A stretch of 64,000 nucleotides of DNA, taken from the NCBI GenBank assembly GCA_021613535.1, contig CP075492.1, forward strand, positions 930,001 to 994,000, read 5' to 3'. Of the stretch, positions 23,301 to 35,594 are shown piece by piece. Origin of the DNA: Adineta vaga. Taxonomy: Eukaryota > Rotifera. Position 1 is the first letter of the stretch; the number at the start of each line of letters is the position of its first letter. The notes beneath the pieces were generated by a model that saw only the letters and a program-made list of their open reading frames with translations, had not been told where the DNA came from and made no database searches. Made by a program: the position numbers and the translations under genes.

Positions 23301-26300
23301 CCCATCGTCGTAGGTCAACTTCATGCACAGGTAGAGAGTTCCCTCGAGCCCGTTCGAATATATCAATCTTTTGTTTTTTTGTTCCTTGTTTTTCAAGATA
23401 ATGACGAAATCGAGTTATATAACTTTGATGTGGAATGCGTTTAAAACAATGTTTCACCGTCGCTTTCGTTGACCTCTTTTTGGCTTGATTTCGTCGTAGA
23501 AATCGACTGCTCGAGTCATATATTCGAGTGAGAACTTTTTACATAATACAGCTTCTTCATTTTCTTCACCTGGATAATCGGAATCAGATGGATCGTCGAC
23601 CTCATCTTCCTCGTTCTCTATTTCACCATTCATTTCATTTTCGATTGCTCCATGATCGAGAGTAGTTTCGACTTGAACACTATGTGAATGACTAGTCACT
23701 ATTTACTCAAGAAGATCACATAGTATATGGGCTACTTCTTATTCTTTATTTGTGGGTGTAGTCCCTGAAGCACTTGAAGAAACTGGTGGTAACAAACTTG
23801 AGGCTTGATCGACGAAAATCTTTACGATATTCGATAGATTAATCATTTCAAAATGAAGAAGAAGACTGAAAGCAGTGATTTTCTTGCGTTACACTTATAT
23901 CTTGTAAACGATAAAATCAAAAAAAGAACGTTTGCACACGATAAGACACGTATAATAAAAGAATAAGAACGCAAAACATTCATCATTAAAGCGAGATCGT
24001 ATGCTAACAGAGAGAAAAGAATAACAAGAATGGTAGTATATTAATGTGTGCCATTCATCAAAAATTATGTTTCGAAATGGTATGAAAAATTAAACAAGAA
24101 CTTTATCTGTTCTCTTAGTTCATAAAGTAAGAATGGGATCATTCTAAATAGACTCTAATCTTGCTGTTAATATCCAGACTAGATGCGACAAGTAGTATAC
24201 AAAACCGAAAACAAATTGCAACTGCTGATGTTTTACTGCTCTCAAGAAAACTCATCATTGAATGTTTCATTCTTATTGTTTCATCTCATATCGTAGAAAT
24301 TCGATATCTTGGGAAAAAAGCCCTAAGGGCCAAAATCTTTTGGAGGTTTTTCATACACCATTGAGGTCTAGTTATGGCCAAAAGATGGGCTTTAAACTCG
24401 GTAATCACTTCGGGAGGTTCCCTTGTTAAATTTAATCTGAAATTAATCAGAAAATATCCTTTTTTATTTCAAAGTTTGATAAATATACCAAATACCTTTC
24501 GAACATTTTCCATTAATTGTTATAATAGTTGATGTTAGAATATATTTTAGAACTTTTGAAAAAGATTATGTTATTTAGAAAGATCCTCTATAGATTTTAT
24601 TCTCTTCATTGAAAAATATATAGATAAGCAGAGATCAATTCTCTCATCTGCAAACTATTTTTCATGTCGTTGATTATGAATATGGAAGTTTTCATTCTTT
24701 AAACATAGTTTTATTTGATAGTTCTATCATTTAATCAACCAAAGTTTTGTTCCAATGCAATATGGAATAAATATGCAATTACTTTTGCTAATCAAACCAT
24801 TGTTGGAACAAATCCTTATGGTCTTTTTATCAATACAAATAATACAATTTATGTTGTTAATCAACAGGAAAATGAAATTCTTATTTGGTTTAATCAGAGT
24901 TCAAACCCAAATAAAGTTATTTCGGGAGATTTTTTATATCTACATTCCATCTTTGTTACAAATCTTGGTGATATTTTTATTGATAATGGTGGATCGAATG
25001 GTCGAGTTGATCAATGGATTTCAAAGACTAATAGTTTTATCAATGTGATGAATGTTGATTCATATTGTCATGGTCTTTTTATTGATCAAAACTATTCTTT
25101 ATATTGTTCAATACGAGATAAACATAAAGTAGTGAAACGATGGTTGAAAGACAATAACTTAACAGCAAGAATTGTTGCTGGTAATGGTAATCAAGGTCCT
25201 ACTCGCAATCAACTTAATTCTCCTCACGGAATATTTGTGGATGATAATTTTGATTTATATGTAGCAGATTATAATAATAAGCGTATTCAAATGTTTGAAT
25301 TTGGAGAATCGAATGGAATAACAAAAGCAGGACAAGGATCTTCAAATGTTACAATTCAACTTTATAACCCAAGTGGAATTGTTTTAGATGGAAATAAATA
25401 TCTTTTTATTGTGGATAATGGAAATCATCGTATAATTGGATCAAATGAAAATGGTTTTCGATGTTTAGTTGGATGTGATGGAGAAGGTTCACAATCTCAT
25501 CAATTATATTATCCAGTTACTTTCAGTTTTGATATTGATGGAAATCTATTTGTTATTGATGAAGGAAATCATCGAACTCAAAAATTTCTATTTGAAAAAA
25601 ATTCATGTTCAAGTAAGTAAACTTTTCAATGAATAAAACTTGAAAATAAATTCATTTTTAGATAAAGTATTCACAATTCAAATGACAACAGAAAATGAAG
25701 AAAGTTCGTTCAAATTCTATTATTGAAATGAAAATATTTTTCTTTTAATAAAATAGATTCTCAAACAACAACAAAAACGAAGCAAATATCAACAAATTCT
25801 TTTCGAAATGAAATAAAAGAATGTGAAAATCCTAAAACTCATCTAGTTCCTCATTCCATACCTTCATCACCAATTCAAATTCATCGAAATCGTGATTTTT
25901 ATATTTTATCGAAGGTGAAATTGAGTTGTTTAAAATCTTTTCAATTTAAGTCTGAATGGAAAATTCGAAATGCAACAGATGAATTATTCTTTCCATCAAT
26001 TGATACAACAACAAATGAATTATATATTCCGTCAATGATACTTCCATATGGAATCTATGAATTTCAATTAACAGTTACACAGATCGATTATTCAAACGTC
26101 CGATCATCTCAATCAATTTATATTCAAGTGAATCCAACAGAAATTACAGCAAATCTTGTTCCATTAGGAACATCAATGATAACATCAGGATATCAACAAG
26201 ATCTTTATTTAAATCCAGGAAATTCTTCGGATGATCCAGATGGTTTTCCATTCAATTCATCAGTAAGATTCTTCGTCTTCTTCTTTTTTTTTTATTCAAT

Positions 26301-29300
26301 TCTCTTTCTGTTAGGATTGGATTTATCGATATTATTGTCGAAACTATGGTATTTATGATAGTCATGGTGATTTTATAACCAATTCTCATTCTCCTAATGA
26401 TACATCTGATTTATTATGTTTATCAAATCAATCAAAATATGAATTTAATGGAATAAAATATCCAAAAGAATCTTCAATTATAATCTTTGCTGGATCATTA
26501 GAAGTCGAACAAACTTATCAATTTATGGTTCAAATGACTAACCGCCGAAATTCTACAATTTCTGCATCTGCTTATGTTCTTGTTCAAATCAAAGATTTAC
26601 AAAAATCAATGATTATCATCAGGTAAATTTATGAGACCTTTCTCTTTCTCATCTCTTTTCTTTAGTTGTATCATTCCAACACTTTGTCCACGAAATCTTG
26701 GATATCGTTTATTGAATCCAACAACACAATTATCATTATTTTCTCGTTGTGAAACAAAATGTCAATCAATTTTGAATATTCAATGGAATATTTATCATTC
26801 ATCTTCAAATAAAAGTCAATGGTCTTTATTCAATCATACTGGATCTTCTAATAAATCTTTATTTTTCGGTCAAACTACAAATAATTTGACAATATTAAAT
26901 GAATTATTTCTAACAAATCTTCGTATTCAATATTGGCGATTTGAAGTTCTTTATTCATTTTCCAATCAAATAAGTTCAAGTACATTAGATTTTGAAATTG
27001 AAAATGAATTTCTTCTTATAAAAACGTGTTCAATATTTCCAACCAATGGAACAACCGATACAATTTTCTCGATAAATTGTTTTTCTACACCAAAAATTAA
27101 AGAATATTCTTTATATTGTTTGTATAAACAAATTTTCTTATGTCAAATCAAATAAATTTCTTTATTTTAGATTGGTCCAATGATTCAATAAGATTAACGA
27201 TCATTGCGTTTTCACCTATTTCAAATTTTACAGTTCAATTACCAAGTGGAAAACTTAATCTTGTTATTCAAATTCGAAATTTAAATAATCAAATAACAAA
27301 ATTAAATTTATCAACAATTTATATTTCAAAATACTCTTTTATAAATTCATTTCAAGAAAATAATCAATCATTTTTAGAAATATTTTATAGTCAAAATCAA
27401 AATCAAATTACACAATTAATCAATTCATTTTGTCAAGAATTAAATGAAATTTCCGATGAAAATCTTCAGAACGCAATTAAACATGGAATTTCATCAACTA
27501 GAATCTCAATTTCATCGTTAGGAGATCATCAAATTTCTTTAACAGAATTCATTTCAATTGAAAATCAATCAGTAATGAAGGAATTTAATGAAGAAATCAA
27601 TTTTCAAGCAGAATTACGAGAATATTTAACTGAATTTATAATTGATCTTGTTGTTCTATCGATTGAAAGTATTAAATTACAATTATCAACATTAATTCAA
27701 CTTACTCAAACAACAAATCAATTAACAAGAAAAACTCTTTCAAAAATTTCAAATAAATGTTATCAATTAGCTAAAAATCTTTATTTCTTATCAAATAAAA
27801 TTCCATATGAAGATGTTCAAATGACAAGTCAACTACTTATTCAGTGTTCTGGCAATCTACTAACCGTGAGTATAAAGTACATTCTATTATTTTTCTATTA
27901 AATGATTTATTTTAGGGTATTAATGGAGTTCTACAACAACGAACTATCATCTTACAATCAGATTTTGATAGTTCAACAAAAATACCAGATGATTATGATA
28001 CAAATTTAGATTCTGATTGGTCGAATTTAAGTAAATTATATTGTTGCTTTCTTTCAAAGAGATTTTAATTTGTTTCGAAATAGAATTATTTGCTTATGGA
28101 AATGATTTTTTAATGGAGAAAATTAATGAAAATCGAAATCGATTTTATCAAGAAAAATTGATGAATGAAATAACAAATGAAGTTAATGAAATCATATCTT
28201 TAGTTACTTCATCATTGAATATTCATTTAAATATTGGACAAAAAATGATCATTAATACATCAGAAACATTTGCAACGTTTGAAACAATTTCAATGAAATC
28301 AATTTCTGATAAAAAAATCGAACAAATTGATGGAGCACAAATTCATTTATCATCAAATGAAACATTATCATCGAATAAAACAATTTTTCTTCGATCAATT
28401 ATGGAAAGATTAGCTTCATACGATAAAAATTCACATACAAATCTTTCCCGAATGATTTCATTAACAATTCTTGATCAAAATGGAAATGAAATTCCTTTTC
28501 AAACAACAAAACAAAACCCCATTCGATTGATCATCCCAAGAGATCCAAACTTTCCAATTCCACCAATGATTTATCATAATGTTTCTTCATTTAATTCCAC
28601 ACCTCATAATCAAACAGTTCATTATCATTTCGTCAATATTACTTCTCATTTACCAATTTCAATTCATATTGAATTTGAACCCGTCGATTTGAATTTATCT
28701 TATTTATTAATTTATAAATTCGATCAATTTCCACAATTAAATCAAAATGATGGTTGGAAAAGATTTTCTTCATTTGAAAAGAAGAAAACCCATATTCTTT
28801 TTCTTGATAATCAACAAACCATTGGTCATCAAACATTAATCTTTGGTTTACGAGAATTGAATTCATCAAGTGGACCCGTCCAATTTACTTCAGATTATCA
28901 ATTAAGAATCTTTGCATCAGGTTGTTATTATCTTGATGAACATAATCATTGGAAATCTGATGATCTGATAGTTGGATCAAATACAAATCATTATAAAACT
29001 GAATGTTTATCAACACATTTAACAAAATTTGTAAGTGGTTATATCATTTTACCTGAAATAATCGATTGGAAATATGTTTTTAATAATGCTGAATTTCATA
29101 AAAATAAAACAATTTATCTCACTGTCATTACAATAACCATTATTTATATCATTTTAATGATTTATTCTCGAATGAAAGATAAAAAAGATTTAGAAAAATT
29201 AGGTGTAACACCACTATCAGATAATCGTTCATCGGATCATTATTTTTATCAATTTATTGTTTTTACGGGACGAAGAAAAAATTCAGGAACAAAATCCAAA

Positions 29301-32160
29301 GTACATTTTGTTTTATATGGAGATAAAAGTACAACACGTATTCGAACATTTGATGATTCTCATCGTCAAGTCTTTCAACGTGGTGGAATTGATTCATTTA
29401 TAATGTCCGTACCAAAATCGTTAGGTTTGTTAAATTGTCTTCGTATTTGGCATGATAATTCTGGACAAGATTCTTCAGCATCATGGTTTCTTAAATATAT
29501 TATTGTACGAGATTTACAAACAATGGACACATTTCATTTTATTGCACAACGATGGTTTGCCATAGAAAAAGATGATGGAAAAATTGAAAGAATTTTTCCA
29601 GTGGCAAATGAAGAAGAAAAGAAAAGATTTTCATATATTTTATCAAAGAAAGCTTATTATAGTCTTTCAGATGGTCATTTATGGTTTTCAATCTTTTCTC
29701 GTCCACCATCTGAACAATTTACATGTGTTCAACGATGTACTTCTTGTTTTGTTCTTCTCTTTATTTCAATGTTATCAAATATTCTCTATTATGATTTATC
29801 AAATCGAACAAAAATGGATAAAAATTCAACAAATCTTTCATTTGGATCATTTTCCATCACTTCAAATCAAGTTTGTATCTTCATCTTCTCTTCCGTTTTT
29901 TTAATTTCTTTGTTCTGTTATAGATTCTAGTTGGTTTGATGAGTGAAATAATCTCATTGATTCCAAGTATGTTATTGGTTCAAATGTTTCGTCGTCTTCA
30001 ACCTCGTTATCGTCGAATTTCACCATTACAAAAAGTTTTTCATCAAAATGTCCCGGAGAAGGAGAAGAAGAAGAAGAAGAAATGTTCAATAACATTTCCC
30101 TGGTGGTGTATTTTTGTTGCATATGGAATATCTTTTCTGTTAATTTTAACTTCGATTTTCTTAATTATTGCACGTGGAATTGAATTCGGTGATATCAAAA
30201 GTCAACAATGGTTAATTTCTGTTCTTTCTTCATTTTTTTCATCAATTCTTCTAACTGAACCAATTAAAGTAAAGTATTTTGTTCTTTTATTCAATTAACT
30301 AACTATATCTTCTGAATAGATTTTATCATTTGCAATATTTTTTTCATTTTTCTGTCAAAAATCAACGAATGAAGATGAAGAAGCCAAGGAATATATCGAT
30401 GAAAACAAGTTCACTCTCAATAAAGATGAAGAATATCTTCATTCATCAAAGGAAATTTCAACTATTCGTCCAAATCGATTAACACCAAATGAAATTGCTT
30501 GTGCTCGTCAAATTCGTCTTCGTGAACTTCAAATTTGGTCAATAATTCACGAAATTTTTCTTTATATTTGTTTTCTTTCACTATTATTACTCATTGTTTA
30601 TTCAAATCCCAATCCCAATGCTTCATTTCAAGTTCAACATCTTCGAAAAACATTTTCTTATCCTCAATCAAATATTTTCTCAATAAATGACTATTGGAAA
30701 TGGTTAGAAAAAGATTTTATTGAGAAACTTCGTGCACAAAAATGGTATAATGGAAAAAAAGTGGACTATCTTCGTGGTTATCTAAATGATACATCAAATC
30801 GAATGCTTGGTTGGGCAAAAATGAAACAATCAAGAATTCAAAGAGATTTGTGCTCAAAAAGAATTAAAATCAAATCAATTTGTCGAAATAATATTGAAGA
30901 AAAACGTTCATTTTCTTCATCAATCTCGAAATCATTTGAATATGAATCAAATGAAAATGGATATATTTATGAATTTCGTGGTTCATTATCAAATCTTCGA
31001 AATAATCTATCTGAACTTCATCGATTCGGATGGATTGATCAACAAACACGTTTTATTCAAATTCAAATGTCACTTTATAACCCAAATATTGAATTATTTA
31101 CATTTGTAACACTTCAAACAGAATTTCTTTCAACAGGAAGTATTCATTTTCAATCAAGATTTGAACCAATTCATTTCTATGGTAAACTTTTCTCTTATCA
31201 TTCATAGAAAGATGTTTTTTCTCTTCTATTTTATAGCTTTTACATCACTTTTTCAATTGATTTCAATGATCATTTATGTAATCTTAATTCTTTATTTAAT
31301 TTGGAATGAAATTCATTCGATCATCGAGTTAAAATGGAAATATTTTTTACAGTTTTGGTCACTAATTGAATTTAGTTTAATCATTTGTTCAATTTCATCC
31401 ATTGGAATTTATTTTCTTCGATATCAAATCGCTAAAAAAATTGGACAAATTTTTCGTGAAACAAAAGGTGATGAATTTATTAATTTAGAAAAATCAATTT
31501 ATTTTAATGATCTTTTAACATATTTTCATGGTTTTTCTTGTTTTTTTGGTACAATTAAATTTCTTCATTTATGTCGATTTAATCGTCGTTTATCTTTATT
31601 TACTGAAACACTTCGATTATCATTTAAAGAATTAATTTCATTTTCATTTATGTTTTCAATTATTTTCGTATCATTTCTTTGTTTATTTTATCTTTTATTT
31701 CTTTCAAAATTATCATCATGTTCAACATTATTTCGAACATCTCAAATGTTATTTGAAATGATTTTATTAAAATTTGATTCGAATCAATTATCTCGTGCAG
31801 AAACATTTCTTGGACCATTTACATTAACTTTATTTGTTCTTATTGTTGTTTTTATTTGCTTGAGTGTATTTTTATCAATTATTAATGAGAATTTTCGTCT
31901 TGCCCGTGAAAAAGTTAATGATGATCCAGAAATATTTTCACATATAATCAAGAAATTTCTACGATGGACAGGTTTACGAAAACGACCAGAATGGGAAATT
32001 CAAGAGGAACGAGATAAGAAAATGCGAGAAGAATATTTAAATACAATCGATGCATTACCTCTGAGAACGAAACAATTAGTTAATCAAATTAATCGAGTAA
32101 AGACCGTTTCTTGTCATTTATTTATCAAGATTTTTTTGTTTTTAGATGTATTTGAATTAG
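20309..32160 (+). CDS. Polycystin-1-like protein with two N-terminal NHL propellers (17-exon model, 2,648 aa)
   Basis: Exons: 20309-20363, 20417-21304, 21423-21464, 21522-21563, 21619-21660, 24722-25612, 25662-25703, 25757-26262, 26315-26622, 26666-27117, 27171-27865, 27916-28030, 28084-29870, 29924-30268, 30320-31181, 31237-32096, 32146-32160. All are GT-AG with matching phases; summed length 7,947 nt is divisible by three. Order of domains: signal peptide (MDIDMWISILFILFN), NHL repeats A, short linkers, NHL repeats B (VAGNGNQG, NNRIQ, LYVAD patterns), REJ region (VNPTEITANLVPLGTSMI, DWIYRYYCRNYG), GPS with HLT cleavage site (LSTHLTKFVSGY), TM1, PLAT (FIVFTGRRKNSG through WFAIEKDDG), then polycystin membrane segments with the pore-like FRTSQMLFEMILLKFD. 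Likely a ciliary or surface mechanosensory/adhesion channel subunit. The joining of exon 21619-21660 to 24722 across the transposon is inferred from phase; two separate genes are the alternative. The last 15-nt exon is also uncertain: reading through 32096 gives a different tail. Confidence 0.8.
21879..22160. repeat. Left long terminal inverted repeat of the pogo-like element
   Basis: Reverse complement of 24085-24366 with a few substitutions and no length difference. Confidence 0.88.
22171..23699 (-). pseudogene. Pogo-like transposase, decayed
   Basis: Minus-strand order: acidic N-terminus (GEIENEEDEVDDPSDSDYPG), then a CENP-B-type helix-turn-helix (DLRRWAMKKAMDESLHNFAA, SSHWLYIFKHKHDIVSRK). 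The catalytic parts follow: NTDQSG (Asp 1), LLISDCWGR (Asp 2) and IQPLDVFFNRQ (Asp 3). The C-terminal portion has LDELDINMSERNNIIRL and a Cys-rich tail (CDAAPFICCSWYEKAICFNH) ending at 22171, eleven bases from the inner end of the left repeat. Stops and frameshifts occur, for example near 22290, 22670 and 22790. The apparent start is GTG, so the original ATG may be lost. Same family as the relic at 14.1 kb. Confidence 0.82.
24085..24366. repeat. Right long terminal inverted repeat of the pogo-like element
   Basis: Partner of 21879-22160. Both arms encode the same antisense reading frame, which explains duplicate open frames at the two ends. Confidence 0.88.
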
Positions 32161-33479
32161 CGAACAACAATATGAGAAGAAAAAAGACTTGTGTTATATG
32201 GTTCACTTTGAAATCATTTCTTCTAACAGAAACGACTAATTCATAATTCCAACATTCTCGGTTTGCAAGATACGTGATATCACTCTCTTTTTTTGTGTAA
32301 GAAATATGGCAATATATTCGTAGAAAACTGTCACAAATATATATTTTGGGTTTTTTTTTCAAGTAACGATAGTAACTGATAATATTTGATAAAGCAAAGT
32401 CTTTTCCTCTTTCGAACTTAGTCCAATCATGCTCGAAATTCATCATCTAATTAATAGTCTTTTTAAATCTTTATGTCTAACTTTTTAGCTCTATGCAACC
32501 CTACTACACATTACAAATATATGAAGTAAATGAAAGTTCTTTAAAGAGTGAGAAAAATCCATGCATAGAACATAGGTTATTTCAAATATCTTATATTAAA
32601 TCGCTCAAATATGCTAAACGGATTGTTAATTCATTAATATTACATCCACATCAAATTCGTAATATTATCTTTGAGCATGTATGTTTGACTTCTGTATATT
32701 TTCTACAACCAAAAAATAAACTCTATTTTAAAACAAGTATTCCAATATCATTCGTTTTCGTAATCAGTGGAATAATATCCCAATGAACGTCTTCGTAATG
32801 ATCATTCATTACATGTTTGTTACACAAACTCTTCCTGATGCATTTTCTACATTTAGATCACTTTTAAAACATATTCGTTGATCAACTTGAGTATAATCTT
32901 GAAGGCACTTTTTTGTCTAGATGAAATCCATCATATTTTCCCACAGTTGCACTATTTGTATATCAATAAAAAGCACATTTTCTGAACTATTACTGCAAAT
33001 AATCAGAAGGATATCCTTTTTGTCAATGGATTCCTTGACGTATTATTTATGGGAATACATCATAACGAATGTACACAAAACAAGTCTCAATGATATATAG
33101 ATGATTTGAAGAATAGAGGTGAAAGAGAAATCAAAGTTATAAAAAAAGATACATCAAATAATGCTTTCGATAGTATTGTAAATAGATTAAAATTTTGTTT
33201 TAATGTGAACGGTGAGACGTCTGAACAACATATATAGAACATTCTAGCATCAAAGAAAAATAATTGTGCAATTTCAACGAGAAATAACGGAGATATTGAA
33301 ATTTGTTTTTGTTAAATGACTTTTCGGATATCCTGTACTTGTCTGTTGAAGAGTGATTGAATAGAAGTCGTTTCCAATAACACAAATGTTTCTGATGTAT
33401 GCATTAGCATTTTTTCTCCAATATTTAAATCTAAGTGAATATTCAATGATATAGTAACTAGAGAAGTGATTTAATTGAC
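32161..33479. other. Intergenic region with a possible decayed frame
   Basis: 3' flank of the polycystin-like gene. From about 33018 to 33316 one plus frame reads on through TGA and TAG (VNGFLDVLFMGIHHNEC, VIKKDTSNNAFDSIVNRL) and could be an unrecognised relic. Nothing else supported. Confidence 0.4.
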
Positions 33480-33650
33480 GTAATTCATTATTTCGTTCCC
33501 CAATTTGTTTTTTATTGATGAATTATTTTCATCAACAAACAATTCTAGAAAAAAAAGATTAAATTTCCTTAAATGAAAGTAAATATAACTTACTTAAATT
33601 AGACCAATCTGAATCTAAATTTGTATCATAATCATCAGGTATTTTTATTA
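33480..33650 (-). pseudogene. Inverted fragment of a polycystin-like REJ exon pair
   Basis: Minus strand 33647-33590 reads PDDYDTNLDSDWSNL and GTAAGT, closely matching the exon end at 27985-28030 of the large gene. It is followed, as in that gene, by a short intron and an acceptor (TTTTTTTCTAG) opening LFVDENNSSIKN. So an exon-intron-exon piece of a paralogue is present in inverted orientation 5.6 kb away. Only about 170 bp is recognisable. Confidence 0.75.
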
Positions 33651-33668
33651 TACTATTATAAAATAAAT

Positions 33669-33705
33669 AACGCTCGCCGAGGCTGACTCGCTTAACCCTC
33701 GACTG
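33669..33705 (+). repeat. Dispersed 37-bp repeat, copy 3
   Basis: AACGCTCGCCGAGGCTGACT then CGCTTAACCCTCGACTG. Lies just beside the inverted polycystin fragment. Confidence 0.7.
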
Positions 33706-34350
33706 AATTTTCTATAATCAGCTTACACTATGTCTTTTTTGAGTGCGCTTTCAAAGCTCTCGTCGTGCACAGTCTGATGAAAGGACGTGTCATATTGAAT
33801 GGAAGAAGCAGTTCAGTAGACTTCATATATCTACGATGACATTATGATGGCACTAGCGAAAATTGGTGCATACAGCATAGTTTTTCTTTCTTGTTTAAGG
33901 TACGGTCTCGAAGGCTGTGCTAGAATCCAATAAGCACATACACACACTCGACATTAATACATATGTCTATATATAAACTACGACTTTACATTTTAACGCC
34001 TCAAATACGTTAATGATTTCTGTAGTCTTATATTCTTTACAGATTTTATAGCCATATAAGTTTATTGAATTGGTCTATTCAGATCCTATGAGTCTTCCAC
34101 AATATAGTCTGTCAGAGTCTCTTGGTACTATCATAACCGTGTGTTTTTGACATATCCCTAGTCCTAAACGGTATTCTATTGACCAATATCGGCGCTCTCA
34201 AGCACATATAGAAAAGTTGTTTTCGTATGACCCTTATCACAGCCGAAAGAACAATCCACTATGAAAATCAGGTCGAACTAATCTTCATCACACTGGAATA
34301 TCACGAAGTAGTCTTAACGATGCTCAATTGCCAATGATGCAGCTGCGCAG

Positions 34351-34393
34351 CTAGTCGTTCGTCGGCGCCCCTTTAGGGCGCCACTCACGACTA
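34351..34393. repeat. GC-rich imperfect hairpin
   Basis: CTAGTCGT ... GGCGCCC TTTA GGGCGCC ... ACGACTAG. Two nested paired segments with a small bulge. Confidence 0.6.
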
Positions 34394-34861
34394 GCCGCTC
34401 TCCTATGTGCACTTGATTCTCCGCTATACGATTGTTCTTTGCCTACGATCTTTCTCATTCACCTTCATGGTTTTTCAATTTTACTCATCGATCGCACTGT
34501 GCACTCTGATTAAATAGTGTCGTTTACCTAAACCATTATAGCAGTTTTGACTGACTGAATATCCAGCCTGATAAAACCTTATATTAGTCCATAGGCGACC
34601 ATAAAAAATCCACAAGTGACTGGTTCTTTAGAATGACGAAACCTGATCGATCCAAAATCCAAGTTCATAGGAACACATGTGAGCAGTGTTAGACGATGAA
34701 AACCTCTGATCGGTCCAAGGCCTACAAAAAACAGCTGTGTCGATGAATAACCCTAGAATTTTAGAAACTTGTTTGTTTGCCGTTGGAACTCATCGCATAT
34801 CGAGCTCTTTTGAATTTTTGACCATTTTTGAAGAAAATGTTTTTTTTGACCTTTAAACTTT

Positions 34862-34898
34862 CACCCACACCCTGACCGTCCCACACCCTCCCTCCACC
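34862..34898 (-). repeat. Telomere-like G-rich tract (minus strand)
   Basis: Minus strand reads GGAGGGAGGGTGTGGG, then ACGGTCAGGGTGTGGGTG. It has the words of the hairpin family but only one arm, so it is not a hairpin here. It abuts the tRNA half. Confidence 0.6.
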
Positions 34899-34910
34899 AT
34901 TCATCACTCG

Positions 34911-34936
34911 TCACTCTACCACTGAGCTATAACCCC
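34911..34936 (-). tRNA. tRNA 5' half (tRNA-Ala-like), not a complete gene
   Basis: GGGGTTATAGCTCAGTGGTA then GAGTGA matches the acceptor/D-arm half and A box of tRNA-Ala-type genes. No anticodon arm, B box or 3' half follows; the sequence runs into the G-rich telomere-like tract. A truncated tRNA or SINE head. Confidence 0.6.
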
Positions 34937-35088
34937 ATTATCAATGCTTATTATATTCATTTATTTATTTATTCATTTATTCGTTTATTAGTGCGAAAAA
35001 TAAATGAAATAATATTATTATCAATAATTAGTGAAATATAATAGATTATTTTATGAAAGAAAGAATAAATGAACATTTTATTTGTCTT

Positions 35089-35196
35089 AATAGTTGTTAA
35101 TTCATGGCGACGATGACGCGTGTTACGTCGAAAGTTTTGGTTTTTCATTCTTTTAAAATATAAAAACTGGCAATTCGCCATGAATTAACAACTATT
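35089..35196. repeat. Short foldback with 22-bp perfect arms
   Basis: AATAGTTGTTAATTCATGGC (35089 on) is repeated inverted, ending at 35196; the arms are 22 bp and separated by about 64 bp. Possibly a tiny foldback element. Confidence 0.65.
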
Positions 35197-35594
35197 GAGT
35201 TAATTTCAAGATATATCATTAAATTGGATTAAATTATTTTCTTTTTAATTGTTTTTTTAATACTATAATAGATTCTTCTGATACCGTCCAAAACAATCAG
35301 AAAATTACATGTTGAATTCCACTGAATAATCTTATTTTGATGGTTAGATCCGCAACATGTATTAATTGATATCCAATTATGAATATATACTGTAATTATA
35401 ACTAGTAACGCAGCACAATTGCAGCTGACCCTCTACTGGAAGGAATTGATATTGTACAACTCATGGTGTTACATGTATGGGCTGTAGAAATTCGCTGCTT
35501 TGTTTGTTTGTATGAAAACAATGCCGTTGTTAAAAATAGTTTTTGATGACTATATGAAGATCATATCAAGAAACTAATATTAATTATTGCTTAA

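Larger units (their letters stand above)
21877..24368 (-). mobile_element. Pogo-like DNA transposon with 282-bp inverted repeats, in an intron
   Basis: Inverted repeats 21879-22160 and 24085-24366 are the same length and nearly identical; both start CCTC-A/T-ATGGTGTATG. TA dinucleotides lie two bases outside each end (21875-21876 and 24369-24370), consistent with TA-targeting pogo elements but not proof. A decayed transposase lies inside on the minus strand. It occupies the intron between the two NHL modules of the polycystin-like gene. Confidence 0.85.
33706..35590. other. Gene-free region with repeats and relics
   Basis: No coding gene supported. Base composition is less AT-rich than its surroundings around 33.7-34.9 kb, hinting at relic element DNA. 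Contains a GC-rich hairpin, a telomere-like tract, a tRNA half and a short inverted repeat, listed separately. Confidence 0.5.
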
